This document shows, in pieces, positions 9,301-19,300 of a stretch of 24,452 bases of DNA; the stretch's first letter is position 1, and each line of letters opens with the position of its first letter. Location: the NCBI GenBank assembly GCA_036939355.1, contig JALLAP010000473.1:1-24452 (forward strand). Reading direction: 5' to 3'. A model generated the notes under the pieces. The model was not told the DNA's origin. It saw only the letters and a program-made list of their open reading frames with translations, and did not search any database. Source of the stretch: Thalassiosira profunda. Lineage: Eukaryota; Bacillariophyta; Thalassiosirophyceae; Thalassiosirales; Thalassiosiraceae. The position numbers and the translations under genes were made by a program.

Positions 9301-12300
9301 TCCTAGAGACAGCACCGACTGTTTCAACCCCCGTGGAGACGGCAACTGCCTCTTTTACAGCATGCTGTTTGGGTCGGCGCACGATACGTACAACCCCGCC
9401 GACCCTCATCCCAGCCTTGCCGATTGTCAGAGATTGCGAAGGGAGATCAACGAGTACTTGCTCGCCAACCCCGACAAAGAATTGTCGACGTTCGTCCCTA
9501 TCAGCATCGCCGCATGGGCCCAGGACCGCTTGACCCAGATGGAGCCTTCGAACGACATAGCCCACCCACTGCCACTGTTGCGGTACACGGAACTGATGGC
9601 CAGTGCCTCGCCTTACAACTGCAACTACGGATCCCTCTTGGAAGCCTACGCGTATTCGCACATTCGTCGAGTCAACGTCGTCATTTACCAGCGGAATCCG
9701 CGCGACCCTCTGTCGTGCAAACAGCTCGGAAGCAACTATGTCGGACAAGAGGCACGGACCGTTTGCCTCTTGTACGACCCTGCCGGACAGCACTACCAGA
9801 CGCTTCTTCCCCGGCCTCCGAAGCCGCCCGAGGATGATGGCGCTACCGCCAAAACGACCAACCTCGAAACGGGACCCCATTCTCCGAGGCCCGCGTCGCC
9901 CTCGCTGGATTCAAGCATGCGCGACATTTCGTCTTCCGCAAAGCCTTCACCTTCGCTTGATTCGGGCCTGTGCGACGCTTCCTCTTCCTTCGTGAGCGAC
10001 GCCGAAATCCGAAAGCTCCGTCGAAATCTCATGGGCATGACCGTAGAAGACCTGCAGGAACTGTACAACACAGTCGCCAGTCGTCTCGAAGAGCGCAATG
10101 GCTACGTCGTCGATTACAACCCCACCTTGACCGCCGTACTCGGATGCCACACGAACTCCCTCCTCCTCGGCTCCTCCGAACAAAGCAAGGGAGCGGCCAA
10201 CTACCTCGGCCCGTACGTGAATAAGAACAAGACCAGTTTGGCCGAGTCGCTCGATATCGTCTGGGAGGCCGTCGAGCACGTGGACCAATACCCCAGCGTC
10301 GCCGAAGACAGCACGACGGACAAACGGAAAGTGCAATACACAATGACCCGGATCCTGAACAAGCTGAACATGCTGAAAGAGTACTCGGACACTCAAGCAG
10401 CCGCGGCCCTACTTGGACTCAACGTATCAATGTGCTCGGAAATATTCACCGCCCTCGACGTTCAGGGCTACATCAACTTTGTGAAGAACGAATTGAAAGC
10501 GTTAGAAACGCCCGACACCATGGACGTCGATGATGGCTGCAATGTCGTTGACGACATCGAGGACGCTGACCTCACTTCCTCGGACGACAACGACGACTGC
10601 TCGATGGCCACCAGCAACGATGACGAAGAGGACGCGGAGCCCATTGCGCCGCTGCCGGCTGACCTGAACCTGACCGCCACCGCCACTCCCGCTCTGGCAA
10701 CGGACTTGACGTACTTTTCCAGTGCCTACGGTTCGTGCCCGCTGTACAAGGTGGACGACGGCGACCGACTCATAGCGTTGCCATATCCCATGCTGTACCG
10801 TTACCGCGGAAAAGGACTGAAGGACTTGAACCGCATCGAGTACTTCAGTTGCGTCCGCACGGTGCAAGACAAGCCGAACGACAACGACCTCATTCCACCC
10901 GAGGTCCAATATAGGAAAGGACGCAGCTCGTCCACTCATTTCCGGTTCGGGCCCGGCATCGAGATTTCGGCGTCGCACCACCAAATCCTGCGAACGAAGC
11001 AGTGCACGCCTAAAATCTTCCGTAGCTCTCCGCCGCACCCAGGACCCCGTCCCAAGGAAAAGGCGTCCGCGGAAGAGAAAGAACGGTGGCAGAAGAAAGC
11101 TGATGCCTTCGCAATGTACTACCTCGTGCTGTTCCGACCGGAGCCCAAAGCGTGCGACAACAAGGGGTCGGCCGACCACTATTCCTACGCATGGAAAGAC
11201 TTCGTTGAGTTCGTCGAGGGCGACCTCCAAGCGTTCAAGGGGACCGATCGCTACCTTGCCATCAACCGCTTTCGGCTGGATTTGTTGACTAGCATAGTCC
11301 AGAGCTTGAAGACGACACTGCGGAGCCGGGCCATTCTTGCCAGCTATCGAGCGCGGAACCGAACTATCTGGTCGGAACAGGAGCAACGTCGTAATAAGGA
11401 CGCATACAACTTCAGCGTCCGAAAGAACAGAAAGTACAACGACGACGACGACATTGAGGCCGAGCTCGACCAGCTCTTGCAAGCAAAGCAGCTCTCCGGC
11501 CGCAAGGAACGCGACATCATGCAGAAGGTGGCGTTCACTCGACAGCTCCTGGACGAGTTTCACCGGGCAATGGGGACCACCACGCCCTCGGACTTTGCCC
11601 AGTCTTCGACCAGCGTCCCACGTCCAAACATCCCCCCCAGCGACGATTCGTATCCGGTGCAAGTTCGGAAGTTTGCCGGAAACTTAGCGTCGGAGATCTT
11701 CCAGGACGACTTGCGAGAGACAGACCCCACCGTCGACAACGGCGACCAGGGGAATCAACCCCGACGACCCCGAACGCCGGCACAGATCCGCAAATTCATC
11801 GCCGGCAAGCACCTCTCGCAGGACAAGCTCTGCGCCATGGACATGATCCAGGAGCACTTTGGCCACGTTTTTGACGGCAGTGACGACCGCCACGACGCGC
11901 CGCTACTGTTGGTCACAGGGGCCCCTGGCGTGGGGAAAAGTTGGCTGGTGAAGGCCATCAGCGAGCTCGCGGAGTACATGCATTTGGACAAACCCATCCG
12001 GATGGCCTTCATGGGAGTGGCAGCGATCAACATCGAAGGCTTCACCGTCTGCAAGTTCTTGGACATCCCGACCGAGCGCAACAGAATCCCGTCGAACAGA
12101 GTCATACGCTGGGATGCCGACAAGCTGCAGCAATTCAAGAACGACTACGATGTTGACCGCATTTCCGCCATCATCATTGACGAAATATCGATGATCAAAC
12201 CTTGGATGCTCGCCTACCTTGACGCACGACTCAAGGAGGCTCGCCAGATTCATGACAAACCCTTCGGAGGGGTGGCCGTGATCATGCTTGGCGACTTTGA

Positions 12301-13648
12301 CCAGCAGCCTCCCATCGGCGGATCGTCCTTGCCGCAACTCGCCATGCACATTCTCCGGCGAAAGTACGAACGGAAACGCAAGCTGTTCTTTGTCAAGCAA
12401 ACCGCCAAACAGCGCGTCGAACTGAACAGCACGCTCTCGCGGCAAGGAGTGGAACTCTTCAAGCGAGCGGCCCACCTCCAGCTAACCGTCCAGCACCGTT
12501 GCGCAGACGACGAGGACCACATCGCTCTGCTCCGCAAGATGAGTTCCGGCTCCAAACTCGCGCCGTCCGACTTGGACAATTACAACGTCCTCTCGCCGGA
12601 CAACTTCGACATCGACGACTTCCTCTTCTCCACCATCATCGTCACCGGAAACTACGAGCGCAACATGCTCAACGCCTTCGTGGCGCAGTTGTGGGCGCAA
12701 CGATTCGGAACGCACGTCGTGCGATGGAGACGGCGCGTCAAGTACAATCAGTGGCAGAACAAGCCTGCTTCCCAGGAACAAATCGACGAGGCCGAGAAGG
12801 AAGTCTGCTTCTGGGAGTACTTTGTGCCCATGGCCCCCGCCTACCTTACGCACAACCTGAATGTGCGACGTGACTTGGCAAACGGCACCATGGTGCGGCT
12901 GCATTCGCTCGCAATGGACACGGTCGACGAGACGCACAGCCTCCACGAATTGCTGCAAGAAACGCCCGTGGGAGGGATCGTGGACCTGCCATCCCCGCCC
13001 ACCGCCATCAACGTCGAGCTCTACCCCGACTTTTCGGGCGACACTCGATCCCAGCGCCTGCACAACAGACGGAAACGGCGTGCGTGTTCGTTCGGATCGG
13101 TCACCAACGACAGGACGATAGTCATACCGATCGACAACAGCCACGGCAACAAGATCAGGTGGTACGACGAGTCGATCGCAGCCCACAGCCGCCCCATGCG
13201 CTTCCGGGCATCGACCGTGCCCATCGCCAACTTCTTCCCCATCGAACTTGGCTTCTGCATCACCGTCCCGAAGGCGCAAGGAAGGACCATCAGAAGGGTC
13301 GTGGCCTCCCTATCGGAACATCCCAACCCCCTGCTGCGATTCAGTTGGGAACAGCTCTATGTTGTTCTGTCCCGAATACAGCACCACAACCACTTGCACC
13401 TCTTGCTCCGCATGGGAAACCGCAACACCCTCGGTTACATTTCGGAGCTCGAAAAGGACGCACTGACGTCGATCTACTTCGCCGGCTACCCGGACGCATC
13501 CAGCAATGCCGTCACCCACGCCTCGGGACTTATCCCTCGCCTCGAACCCAACCCCTGCCTCAAGGCATTGGTCATATATGAGTTCCGCATAGTAGGCAAG
13601 GGTGGTCAGGTCATCGACAAGGTTGCGTTTAGCTTAGTGCTCTGTTAG
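6233..13648 (+). CDS. Helitron Rep/PIF1-family helicase with embedded OTU protease-like domain
   Basis: A 2471-aa uninterrupted frame encoding the replication initiator and helicase that drive rolling-circle transposition. N-terminal Cys pairs (Cys43/Cys46 and Cys146/Cys149) resemble zinc-binding Helitron N-termini. A conserved RRFGPQFTFLT-type block lies near 560, and the HUH metal site MHCH has His709 and His711. An OTU-like domain follows (~1025-1195) with GDGNC (Asp1036, Cys1039) and a candidate catalytic His1187. The paired-tyrosine motif comes next as YLGPYVNK (Tyr1324, Tyr1328, Lys1331). The helicase has Walker A GAPGVGKS (Lys1902), Walker B DE (Asp1983/Glu1984), GDFDQQPP near 2020, a VPKAQGRT motif near 2345-2352 and LYVVLSR at 2375-2381. 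Acidic low-complexity linkers lie near 940-960 and 1440-1475. Every key residue I looked for is present, so the protein may be active. Start choice is uncertain because the frame is open from 6209 and overlaps the preceding ORF. Confidence 0.9.
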   Translation: MQKQACQDFFRALGRGSPWGHDLKEDYHLESLPESVDARLVGCACCGFREFSGVSHPYVGFELVSLSKLKLLEFSRQEREDRIQELETVVWVPCDEDGVRKRPVRPWLVKSVYPRFLDAENSNFYHVHPELVFPPTADHGATAFICTDCADSLLRKEVIPERSIKSGVDFGSCERLGLPSLAIRELHMISYVRHYMNIVKVQSNSRRLREHQQSALKGSSIIFDQDSPQVVGNLLSPESMNSNLCIHFVGHKGEFDALYKKTMDSKTADVFGRSWVIYQWLTVLKVINPLYRYLRLKPFDQFKTALQAANESLLNDPLATFDDDLMQAADQAKDDVAGVRATTNVHHQANDASEPVGTPDKFTLKHCFVTHDDRTEFNCSADSAHSYFVNAAKTIGVDIDADRKEYMEAKSYRSQFPVNEFVQGDFGLIAAFPSIFMLGKGYPKETCDLSEVDCRHLLLQFTGAPSSCSFLIFYLFDVKRRHQNIKGMAGRIRNDTRAFNDFIQTFTSTDFQVKLQSAVANPDGKDAKYVLRKLLPVLTTAGKHTSFGTLERNSAQGEMLAMIRRFGPQFTFLTIAVDDVNQPHVFRLTFRQPNNTDFPSTASEEFLSAFKNGTPFAIGDVVIPTTWSTLAAAVTGNPVASAFIYQRLMHSIATILIGLKPATTSGSNNRCVMTRRFTANSLDENHGIMVGNCEAFNGVHETSGRGAMHCHLTIWSAVSSALLQGAADMQDVCDTISETLDSMFCATLPRRFHVKDLIEKELPFYANDSSTFQTTTRRGRSMMMPPDPVKYPDEFKDYTKTTIAHVGIHTHDKFTTGRCHKPPKGLTGCSLTKPSGLVDRTKPVELKDDNDDKREPAKRAKDSGKKKKITIRYSVRHKIRSLKTALKSLPPNLYMKPLRNMDPRLIVWEIRRPTIAPLPTQDPAGASKEWLLSNLMDATVENDDDDARTDLLLRATEKRPRTPGVENDDMPPPPPPKRPRPATTPEFSAEQPNQHEIVADPEPHHAPASPSVHRWRWPSSERLPRDSTDCFNPRGDGNCLFYSMLFGSAHDTYNPADPHPSLADCQRLRREINEYLLANPDKELSTFVPISIAAWAQDRLTQMEPSNDIAHPLPLLRYTELMASASPYNCNYGSLLEAYAYSHIRRVNVVIYQRNPRDPLSCKQLGSNYVGQEARTVCLLYDPAGQHYQTLLPRPPKPPEDDGATAKTTNLETGPHSPRPASPSLDSSMRDISSSAKPSPSLDSGLCDASSSFVSDAEIRKLRRNLMGMTVEDLQELYNTVASRLEERNGYVVDYNPTLTAVLGCHTNSLLLGSSEQSKGAANYLGPYVNKNKTSLAESLDIVWEAVEHVDQYPSVAEDSTTDKRKVQYTMTRILNKLNMLKEYSDTQAAAALLGLNVSMCSEIFTALDVQGYINFVKNELKALETPDTMDVDDGCNVVDDIEDADLTSSDDNDDCSMATSNDDEEDAEPIAPLPADLNLTATATPALATDLTYFSSAYGSCPLYKVDDGDRLIALPYPMLYRYRGKGLKDLNRIEYFSCVRTVQDKPNDNDLIPPEVQYRKGRSSSTHFRFGPGIEISASHHQILRTKQCTPKIFRSSPPHPGPRPKEKASAEEKERWQKKADAFAMYYLVLFRPEPKACDNKGSADHYSYAWKDFVEFVEGDLQAFKGTDRYLAINRFRLDLLTSIVQSLKTTLRSRAILASYRARNRTIWSEQEQRRNKDAYNFSVRKNRKYNDDDDIEAELDQLLQAKQLSGRKERDIMQKVAFTRQLLDEFHRAMGTTTPSDFAQSSTSVPRPNIPPSDDSYPVQVRKFAGNLASEIFQDDLRETDPTVDNGDQGNQPRRPRTPAQIRKFIAGKHLSQDKLCAMDMIQEHFGHVFDGSDDRHDAPLLLVTGAPGVGKSWLVKAISELAEYMHLDKPIRMAFMGVAAINIEGFTVCKFLDIPTERNRIPSNRVIRWDADKLQQFKNDYDVDRISAIIIDEISMIKPWMLAYLDARLKEARQIHDKPFGGVAVIMLGDFDQQPPIGGSSLPQLAMHILRRKYERKRKLFFVKQTAKQRVELNSTLSRQGVELFKRAAHLQLTVQHRCADDEDHIALLRKMSSGSKLAPSDLDNYNVLSPDNFDIDDFLFSTIIVTGNYERNMLNAFVAQLWAQRFGTHVVRWRRRVKYNQWQNKPASQEQIDEAEKEVCFWEYFVPMAPAYLTHNLNVRRDLANGTMVRLHSLAMDTVDETHSLHELLQETPVGGIVDLPSPPTAINVELYPDFSGDTRSQRLHNRRKRRACSFGSVTNDRTIVIPIDNSHGNKIRWYDESIAAHSRPMRFRASTVPIANFFPIELGFCITVPKAQGRTIRRVVASLSEHPNPLLRFSWEQLYVVLSRIQHHNHLHLLLRMGNRNTLGYISELEKDALTSIYFAGYPDASSNAVTHASGLIPRLEPNPCLKALVIYEFRIVGKGGQVIDKVAFSLVLC

Positions 13649-14165
13649 GCTCCGACACGAAAAATGCAACAATGAACGCTCTTTTTTCTTTGCCAGGCAC
13701 GCCCTGTTTGATTTGAAATTGTTTGGTCCAGAACCGAGAAATGTTGGCTGGGGCAGCAGTTGTGGCAGGGCGACATTGGCATGGGTGTGGTTAGATGGGT
13801 TCCAGAGATTGCAACCATCAGAAATCAGAAGATGTCAGGAGCTGGTGCCGACGAAGTTGTGTGTCTGAGACTGCAGGAAACTCCAACATCTCTTTGCAAT
13901 TCTGCAGTTCTGCTGATTCTCGCGGATTGGAGCCCTCCTCTGCGGTTGTGACACGTGTGACATGACACCCAGAGAGCCCAGAGGTCACCACGGTCACGCT
14001 GCTCCTCCTCATGCCACGAAGTCCGCCACACCACCACTCTTACCAACCTCCTTCAAAGTGTGTGCCGGCGAGGATACCTATGGGAGCGGCGCGGGAGGGC
14101 AGAGTTGTTGTGTTCTGAGGAGGAGCGAGGAGGAGCACGGAAGGTGCTAACGGAAGGGGCGACAA
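13649..14165. other. Gap right of the Helitron ORF
   Basis: About 515 bases with no convincing gene. It should include the Helitron 3' end. I looked for a hairpin followed by CTRR and found no clear candidate. A perfect 8-bp palindrome ACACGTGT (containing the E-box CACGTG) lies near 13951-13958. Short open frames here lack recognisable domains. Confidence 0.4.
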
Positions 14166-14315
14166 TTCTAAGATAGCGCCTGAAGTAGATTTCTCCCTCT
14201 CTAACCCTAGCACTAACCTTGCCTCAAACCAAATATAACCCGAAATTGATCATTAGGGTTGCGGGTTAGGGTTAGGATTAGGGTCCGGGTTAATTCAAGG
14301 CCTGTGCATAGGAGA
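14166..14315 (+). repeat. Telomere-like 5' module, copy 1 (upstream of OXA1)
   Basis: A ~150-bp sequence that matches the reverse complement of 20132-20287 at roughly nine bases in ten by eye, with a 4-base and a 2-base gap. The best conserved part is the ~75 bases nearest the gene. It includes a TTAGGG-like core at 14253-14292, followed by GGGTTAATTCAAGGCCTGTGC. The core begins about 190 bases before the OXA1 ATG, with the G-rich strand in the sense direction. An upstream C-rich portion carries CTAACCCTA words, so the module is itself partly self-complementary. Confidence 0.85.
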
Positions 14316-14440
14316 TCCCTGCGCCCAAGCTCGCTCCCAAAGACAAAAAACATCCTCGCCGCCTTCGTCGCCGGCGCGGCGTCCCTAGCAGCAGCCCCCC
14401 TACGACGAGGCCGCCCCTCCATCAGTTGCGGCTGCAGAGG

Positions 14441-16265
14441 ATGTTGCGGCTGCAGAGAATGTTGTCGAGGGCAGGTCGGCTGCGGTGCTCGCGCGTGAGA
14501 CCAAGAGCCGACGGCCGCTATTTGCGGGCCTTCGTCGATCATCAATGGCGATTGGGCGATGATGAGTCATCGGCACCGCGCTCGTCGATGGCGATGGTGG
14601 GCAACCTCGTCGACGTCCATCGGAGCGACAGCAGGCGATATCTCTCCACAGCATCGGCTGCATCGATATCGAGCCAGAATCTTCGGCTGATGCCGCCGTC
14701 GTTGAATTGCAACACATCACGAGGTCCCACTCTGCCTGTGCCTTCCTCCACATGCACCGACGTCTCCATCCGCTACAATTCGTCGTCTTCGTCTCTCACG
14801 GAGCAAATATCATCCATGCTGCCCCCAACGCCACCCTTCCTGGCCGATGCCACCATATGGGGCGCCACCGGCCTTCTTCTCACGAATTTCCACACACATC
14901 TACACCTCCCATATTGGGCGTGCATTTCCCTCACCAACGTCTGCATCCGCTCGGCCATGCTCCCCATTGCAATTCGAGGCGCCAAAACGCAGATCAAGTT
15001 TGGAAACATCAGTCCGGAGGTGCAGTACCTGATCAGCAACTTTACCAACGATATGAAGGCGTTGCGGGCGCGGGGGGCGTGGAGCGGGGAGGGGAGCTTC
15101 GCCCAGCGGCAGAGCCAGGCGGGGCAGTTCCGGGTGATTTACAGCACGGTGTCGAGTTTGCGGGGGTTGTTCAAGCTGAACGGGGTGAATTTGGTCGACA
15201 TCTTCAAGGTGAGAGCAAATTGCATGCATTAATGCAAAACGGATTGTCTCATGCACTGACCGTGCCGTCGTTGGCAAATGGCGTGCCCAGTCGCCGATGC
15301 TGCAAATACCCTTCTTTTGGTATTTTGCCTTGGACCTGCGCAAAGTGATCGAGGGATCGGACCCCGCTCTGGCGCAGCAGCTCGTGGAATCGTCCTTCTT
15401 CTGGATCACTGACCTGACGGAGCCGGATCCTTGGTACGGACTGCCCATCGCCGCCGGGGCGTTGCTGTACCTCAACGTCGAGACGGCCGTGGGAAAGAAG
15501 GCGCTGAGCGGAGAGACGAGCAGCAAAAGCAACCTCGCTGCGATATTGAAGGACGTCTTCCAGACGCTGGCCATTTTCATGCCGTGTTTCATGGCGCAGC
15601 AGCCGAGCGGCGTCCAGCTGTACCTCGCCACGAGCATGGCATTCACGTTGCTGCAGTCCCAGGGGATGCGAAACGACGCCGTCCGAGGGGCCGTGGGCCT
15701 GCCGCCGGTGGGCGCCAAATCGAAAGACAGCGGCCTGCTCCTTAAAGAGTACGTGGAGAAGATGAAGGAAATTCAGGCCGCGAAGGCAAAGGGCGGCTTC
15801 GTTCTGGGAGAGGGCGTCCACCAATCGGCCGCGCAGGCCACCACGTTCAGAACTGGTAGAAAGGCGAAGAGCAGCATCGTGGTTGAAAAGAAACGGGTGG
15901 AGGAATTCGATGAATCACAATTGACGAAGTTCGAGGTCGAGCTTCCTGCGTATCCCCTGCAGACGGGACTGCTGGTAATTCCCGACATCTACAAATCTAC
16001 TCCCGTGCCATTTCTGCAAGGAATGAAAGAGCCGGTTTTCCACACCCCGCGCGGCATGGCTCCCACCAAAATGGAAGCGCCGCTGGAAATGCCGGATATT
16101 CCGCTGAGCGCAATGGAGGCGGCCAATCGAGGCGAAAAGCCTGCAGCGCCAGTAGAGATGGCTCCGAGGGAATTGCTCGCCAAGAAGAAGCGTTCAAAGC
16201 CGATCGATGCTGGGAAGGTGAAATCCAAGTGGAAGAAGCAGAAAGGAAAGAGAGGGAAAAGATGA
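14441..16265 (+). CDS. OXA1/YidC/Alb3-family membrane insertase, probably mitochondrial
   Basis: Exons 14441-15208 and 15291-16265 give 580 aa. OXA1 inserts proteins, especially organelle-encoded ones, into the mitochondrial inner membrane co-translationally. The start MLRLQRMLSRAGRLRCSRV is rich in Arg and Leu and lacks acidic residues, as in a matrix-targeting presequence. The insertase domain begins near residue 126 with hydrophobic segments. Exon 2 opens with SPMLQIPFFWYF, then the family signature WITDLTEPDPWYGLPI (residues 294-309) and a later MPCFMAQQPSGVQLYL segment. The C-terminal ~25 residues are Lys/Arg-rich, resembling the ribosome-binding tail of mitochondrial OXA1. An upstream TTG at 14426 is in frame, but the ATG at 14441 is the more likely start. 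A plastid ALB3 assignment is less likely given the N-terminus and basic tail. It converges on EMC1 with 44 bp between stop codons. Confidence 0.9.
15209..15290 (+). other. Spliceosomal intron in OXA1 (82 bp, phase 0)
   Basis: The donor is AAG/GTGAGAG and the acceptor GTGCCCAG/TCG. The upstream frame hits a stop inside the intron, while the joined frame runs straight through a conserved OXA1 segment (VDIFK then SPMLQIPFF). Protein-family continuity therefore supports the splice strongly. Confidence 0.88.
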
Positions 16266-16309
16266 AGCGCCTGGCAACGCCTGGAATTCTTAGCTATGCA
16301 GCTTTAGAC

Positions 16310-19300
16310 TCACGACCAAATCGTCTTGACCATTTTCTTCCCGTTCATTCTCTGCATAACACCCAGCAAAACAATGAGACCCACCAGGACCACGCTGAGC
16401 AGGGCCCTATTGAAATCGTCCGGGAGGAGGTCGAATCCCTTCGATGGCGCAATCCTCGTAAAGAACACATCGGGTCCACCGTGGGCCAGCACCAACGACT
16501 GAGACTCGACATTGGCCGATGCCGACGCGATTGCAGTGACAGCCGACACCTCGTAAACATGCGACGGCGTTCTGAGCGGTATGATGGGCAGCAGCGGAGC
16601 GTAGCGAATCAATCCCTCCATCTTCTCGCTATCCTTCAGGTCGCCGCTGGGCCTCCGGGGGTCCAGCATCCTCCGGTCCATTGAAACGACTTGATCGTTG
16701 GCCGTTGCAAACAAAAACTGCCTAGAGCTGATGCCGGCTCTAGTTGTGGTCGCCCCCAGCGCGGTGACTGCTCTGGCCAAGCCGTAAGTCTTGCTCAGGA
16801 CGATGGGCTTGGCAGACTCGAGGCTGGAAAACTCGAGCTCCTGCTCGGGCGCCGAGAAAGCCGTCATGCTATGTTTGTCGATCATCCCCTCGTGGAGGGT
16901 GAGCACGCCGACGTCGGTGCGACGCGTGCGCTGGTTAGAGAAGGCGTAGACAATCCAATTCTCGCTGATGACGACGGGTACACTCGTGGGCGATGCCTCG
17001 CCGGCAAGGATGTCCGCTTCGAGAGCGTGGGCGTGGGAAACCCGATGGAGGATCTGGCCGGAGACGGAATCGATGAGGGTGACAAAGAGCGACGGGGCGG
17101 CAACGGCATTGCTCGCAGATGAGCCAGGAGTCTCCTCTCCGGGCTTGCTCGCTCCAAGGGGCCTCCGCTTCTGCCCAGGTCCAGACGAGGACGAACCGCT
17201 GTATTGGCCTCCGCCAACCAGCGAGTTGTAAAATCCATCACCGCCCTTGTTGCTGCCACCCTCTGCAACGCTCGCCACCCCAGCCGGCGTGGCTTCCGTC
17301 ACCACCACGACAAGGTGGGGGTTCAGGTACTTGAGCAAAAGCGCGTCATCGCCTAGCACCGTGGAGGGAGACTGCACCGCCTCTCCCCTCCTCGGATATG
17401 TCACTTGCAAGATCCTCTCCTGCGAAGGGTCGAACGTCGTCACGCCGACCGGCGAGAACTCGAACGGGTCTGATCCGGGCTCCAGCTTCGAGCCTGACTT
17501 TCTCGCCAGGCGCAATGCGAGGAATTCTCCCGTCTCTTTGTTGATGGTGTGCGCAAATAGCCCATTTGGGCCGGCGGATTCCAGGGCCTCATCAACAGTA
17601 GTGTACGAACGAGCCGTGTCTGGAACCACGCTCACAGTCCAATCGGAGTGGACAAGCAGCGCGACCTGTCGGCAGCCCTTGGCATCGTGGGGATGGTGAG
17701 CCAACGTCCGCAGCGGGACGATCTGCATGACTGAGGTCTTCGCCGGAACCGTCTCGCTGGAAAAGACCCTCCCAGTAGTCCCATCAAAGCACTGCCAATC
17801 CACGCTGCCGCCGCCACTGCCCTCGACATAGCTCAGCGCCAGCATCTCGTGGTCGTGCACGCCTCCGTTGCCGTGGGGATCGTTCAGCGCCACGAACTGC
17901 CCTCCCCGCACCAAGCGGTGCCACGACGCCTTGGCGCGGAGGCTCATCGCCCACACCACCTGTCCTTTCTTCGCCGTATCGATCGCCACGATCCGGTGCA
18001 GCCTCTCCGAGAGCATGACGGAAATCTTGGCGAAGCCAAAGGCCATGTCGCGCTCCGCCTTCTTCTCCTCCGACATGAGAGCCATGGACGCCAGCGACGA
18101 CAGTGCGCCGCCCCCAAAGAAAAAGTTCTTCAGCGAGGAGAGCTGGGACTGGATGCGGTTGGCGAACTGCAGATTGCGCAGGGCCTCCTCTTCTTCGTCG
18201 TCGGCCGATACTCCAGTATCGGAGCTGGCGACGGCGTGCGTCTCGTCCAGGAAAATGGCCGAAGAGATAGATCCCAACGCCTCTTCCATCGACCAGAGTT
18301 GATGGACCGCCAGCTTTCCCGCGTTGGAATCGAAGCGAAAGGCCGATGTGGTCCCGCCCAGCGTCGTGAAGGCCACCGTCATTCCTTTGTTGGAGCATTC
18401 GACCAGGTAGGCATACTTGACGAGTCCGTGGGTGACTCCGCCGTGCGAGGACGATGGGGCGATGAGACCATCGCCCTCGACCTCCCGCGACGACCAGTGC
18501 ACCCGCGATCCCGGCGTCAAGTCCTCGGCTCTAACATTGAGCGCTGTTGCCACAGTCTCTCCGTCTTCGTTCCTCATCGCCGCCACGACCGTTCCCATGT
18601 CAGCGCAGTAGGCCAACGCGTCCTGGTGGATTTCGTCCCCGTTCTTCTCCTCGCCGTACACCCGCTCGATGGCGCTGTCGCCCCCCCCGCTGGACAGCTG
18701 GCCGTTGCCGTCCAACAAAAGCAGGCTCTCGGTCCTCCGGGGAACGAGGGGGTAGCGATCGTCCGTCCCCGCCACCCTGACCACGTGGTAGTCACCGTCT
18801 TCGGTGGCCAACGTGTGAGTGTCGACGACCACTCGGGTATTGTCCACGTGAATCGAGGCCACCGACCGCCAGTACGGGTGGAGGGCGTCAATCTCCACCA
18901 CCTGCCCGCGCCTCGCCTTGGCCGTGGACAGATCGACGGTGGTCGCCAGCAGCTGCGAGTCGTTCGCCGCAATGGCGAGCAACGACGCCGCGCCGTCCGC
19001 ATGGTGCACCACCTTCATCGACGACAGGCGCAGCGGCGCGGAAGCGACAGGCGCAGCATCGGCCATGGCGAGGGGCACCGCCCTTACGATCTGGTACACC
19101 GTCACGATCCTCCCCTCCGACGACGGCTTGGACGTCAGCGCCACCTCCGCAAATGCCACCGAGGAGAGGCTTCCCACCGCCCTCCCCTTCTCGTCCTCGG
19201 AGGACCAGGCCACCCACACCCCAATCCGAGCCTCGCCGAGGCGGTGCATGTCCACGATCCGCGCCCTCCCGTACTTTTTCGAGGGCGCCTTGGCCTTCTG

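Larger units (their letters stand above)
5331..13648 (+). mobile_element. Helitron-type rolling-circle transposon (coding core; termini not resolved)
   Basis: The element is identified by its Rep/helicase protein, which has HUH, paired-tyrosine and PIF1-type helicase motifs in Helitron order. Coordinates cover only the two ORFs; the true ends lie outside them. Canonical Helitrons start with TC, end with a short hairpin and CTRR, and insert between A and T. I could not pick out these ends confidently in 5082-5330 or 13649-14165. The ~7.4-kb main ORF has no stop or frameshift, which suggests a young or still functional copy. The flanking genes appear undisturbed. Confidence 0.85.

Noticed and set aside
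14253..14292. A chromosome end or true telomere array
   Set aside because: The tracts are short, degenerate, internal and flanked by genes on both sides.
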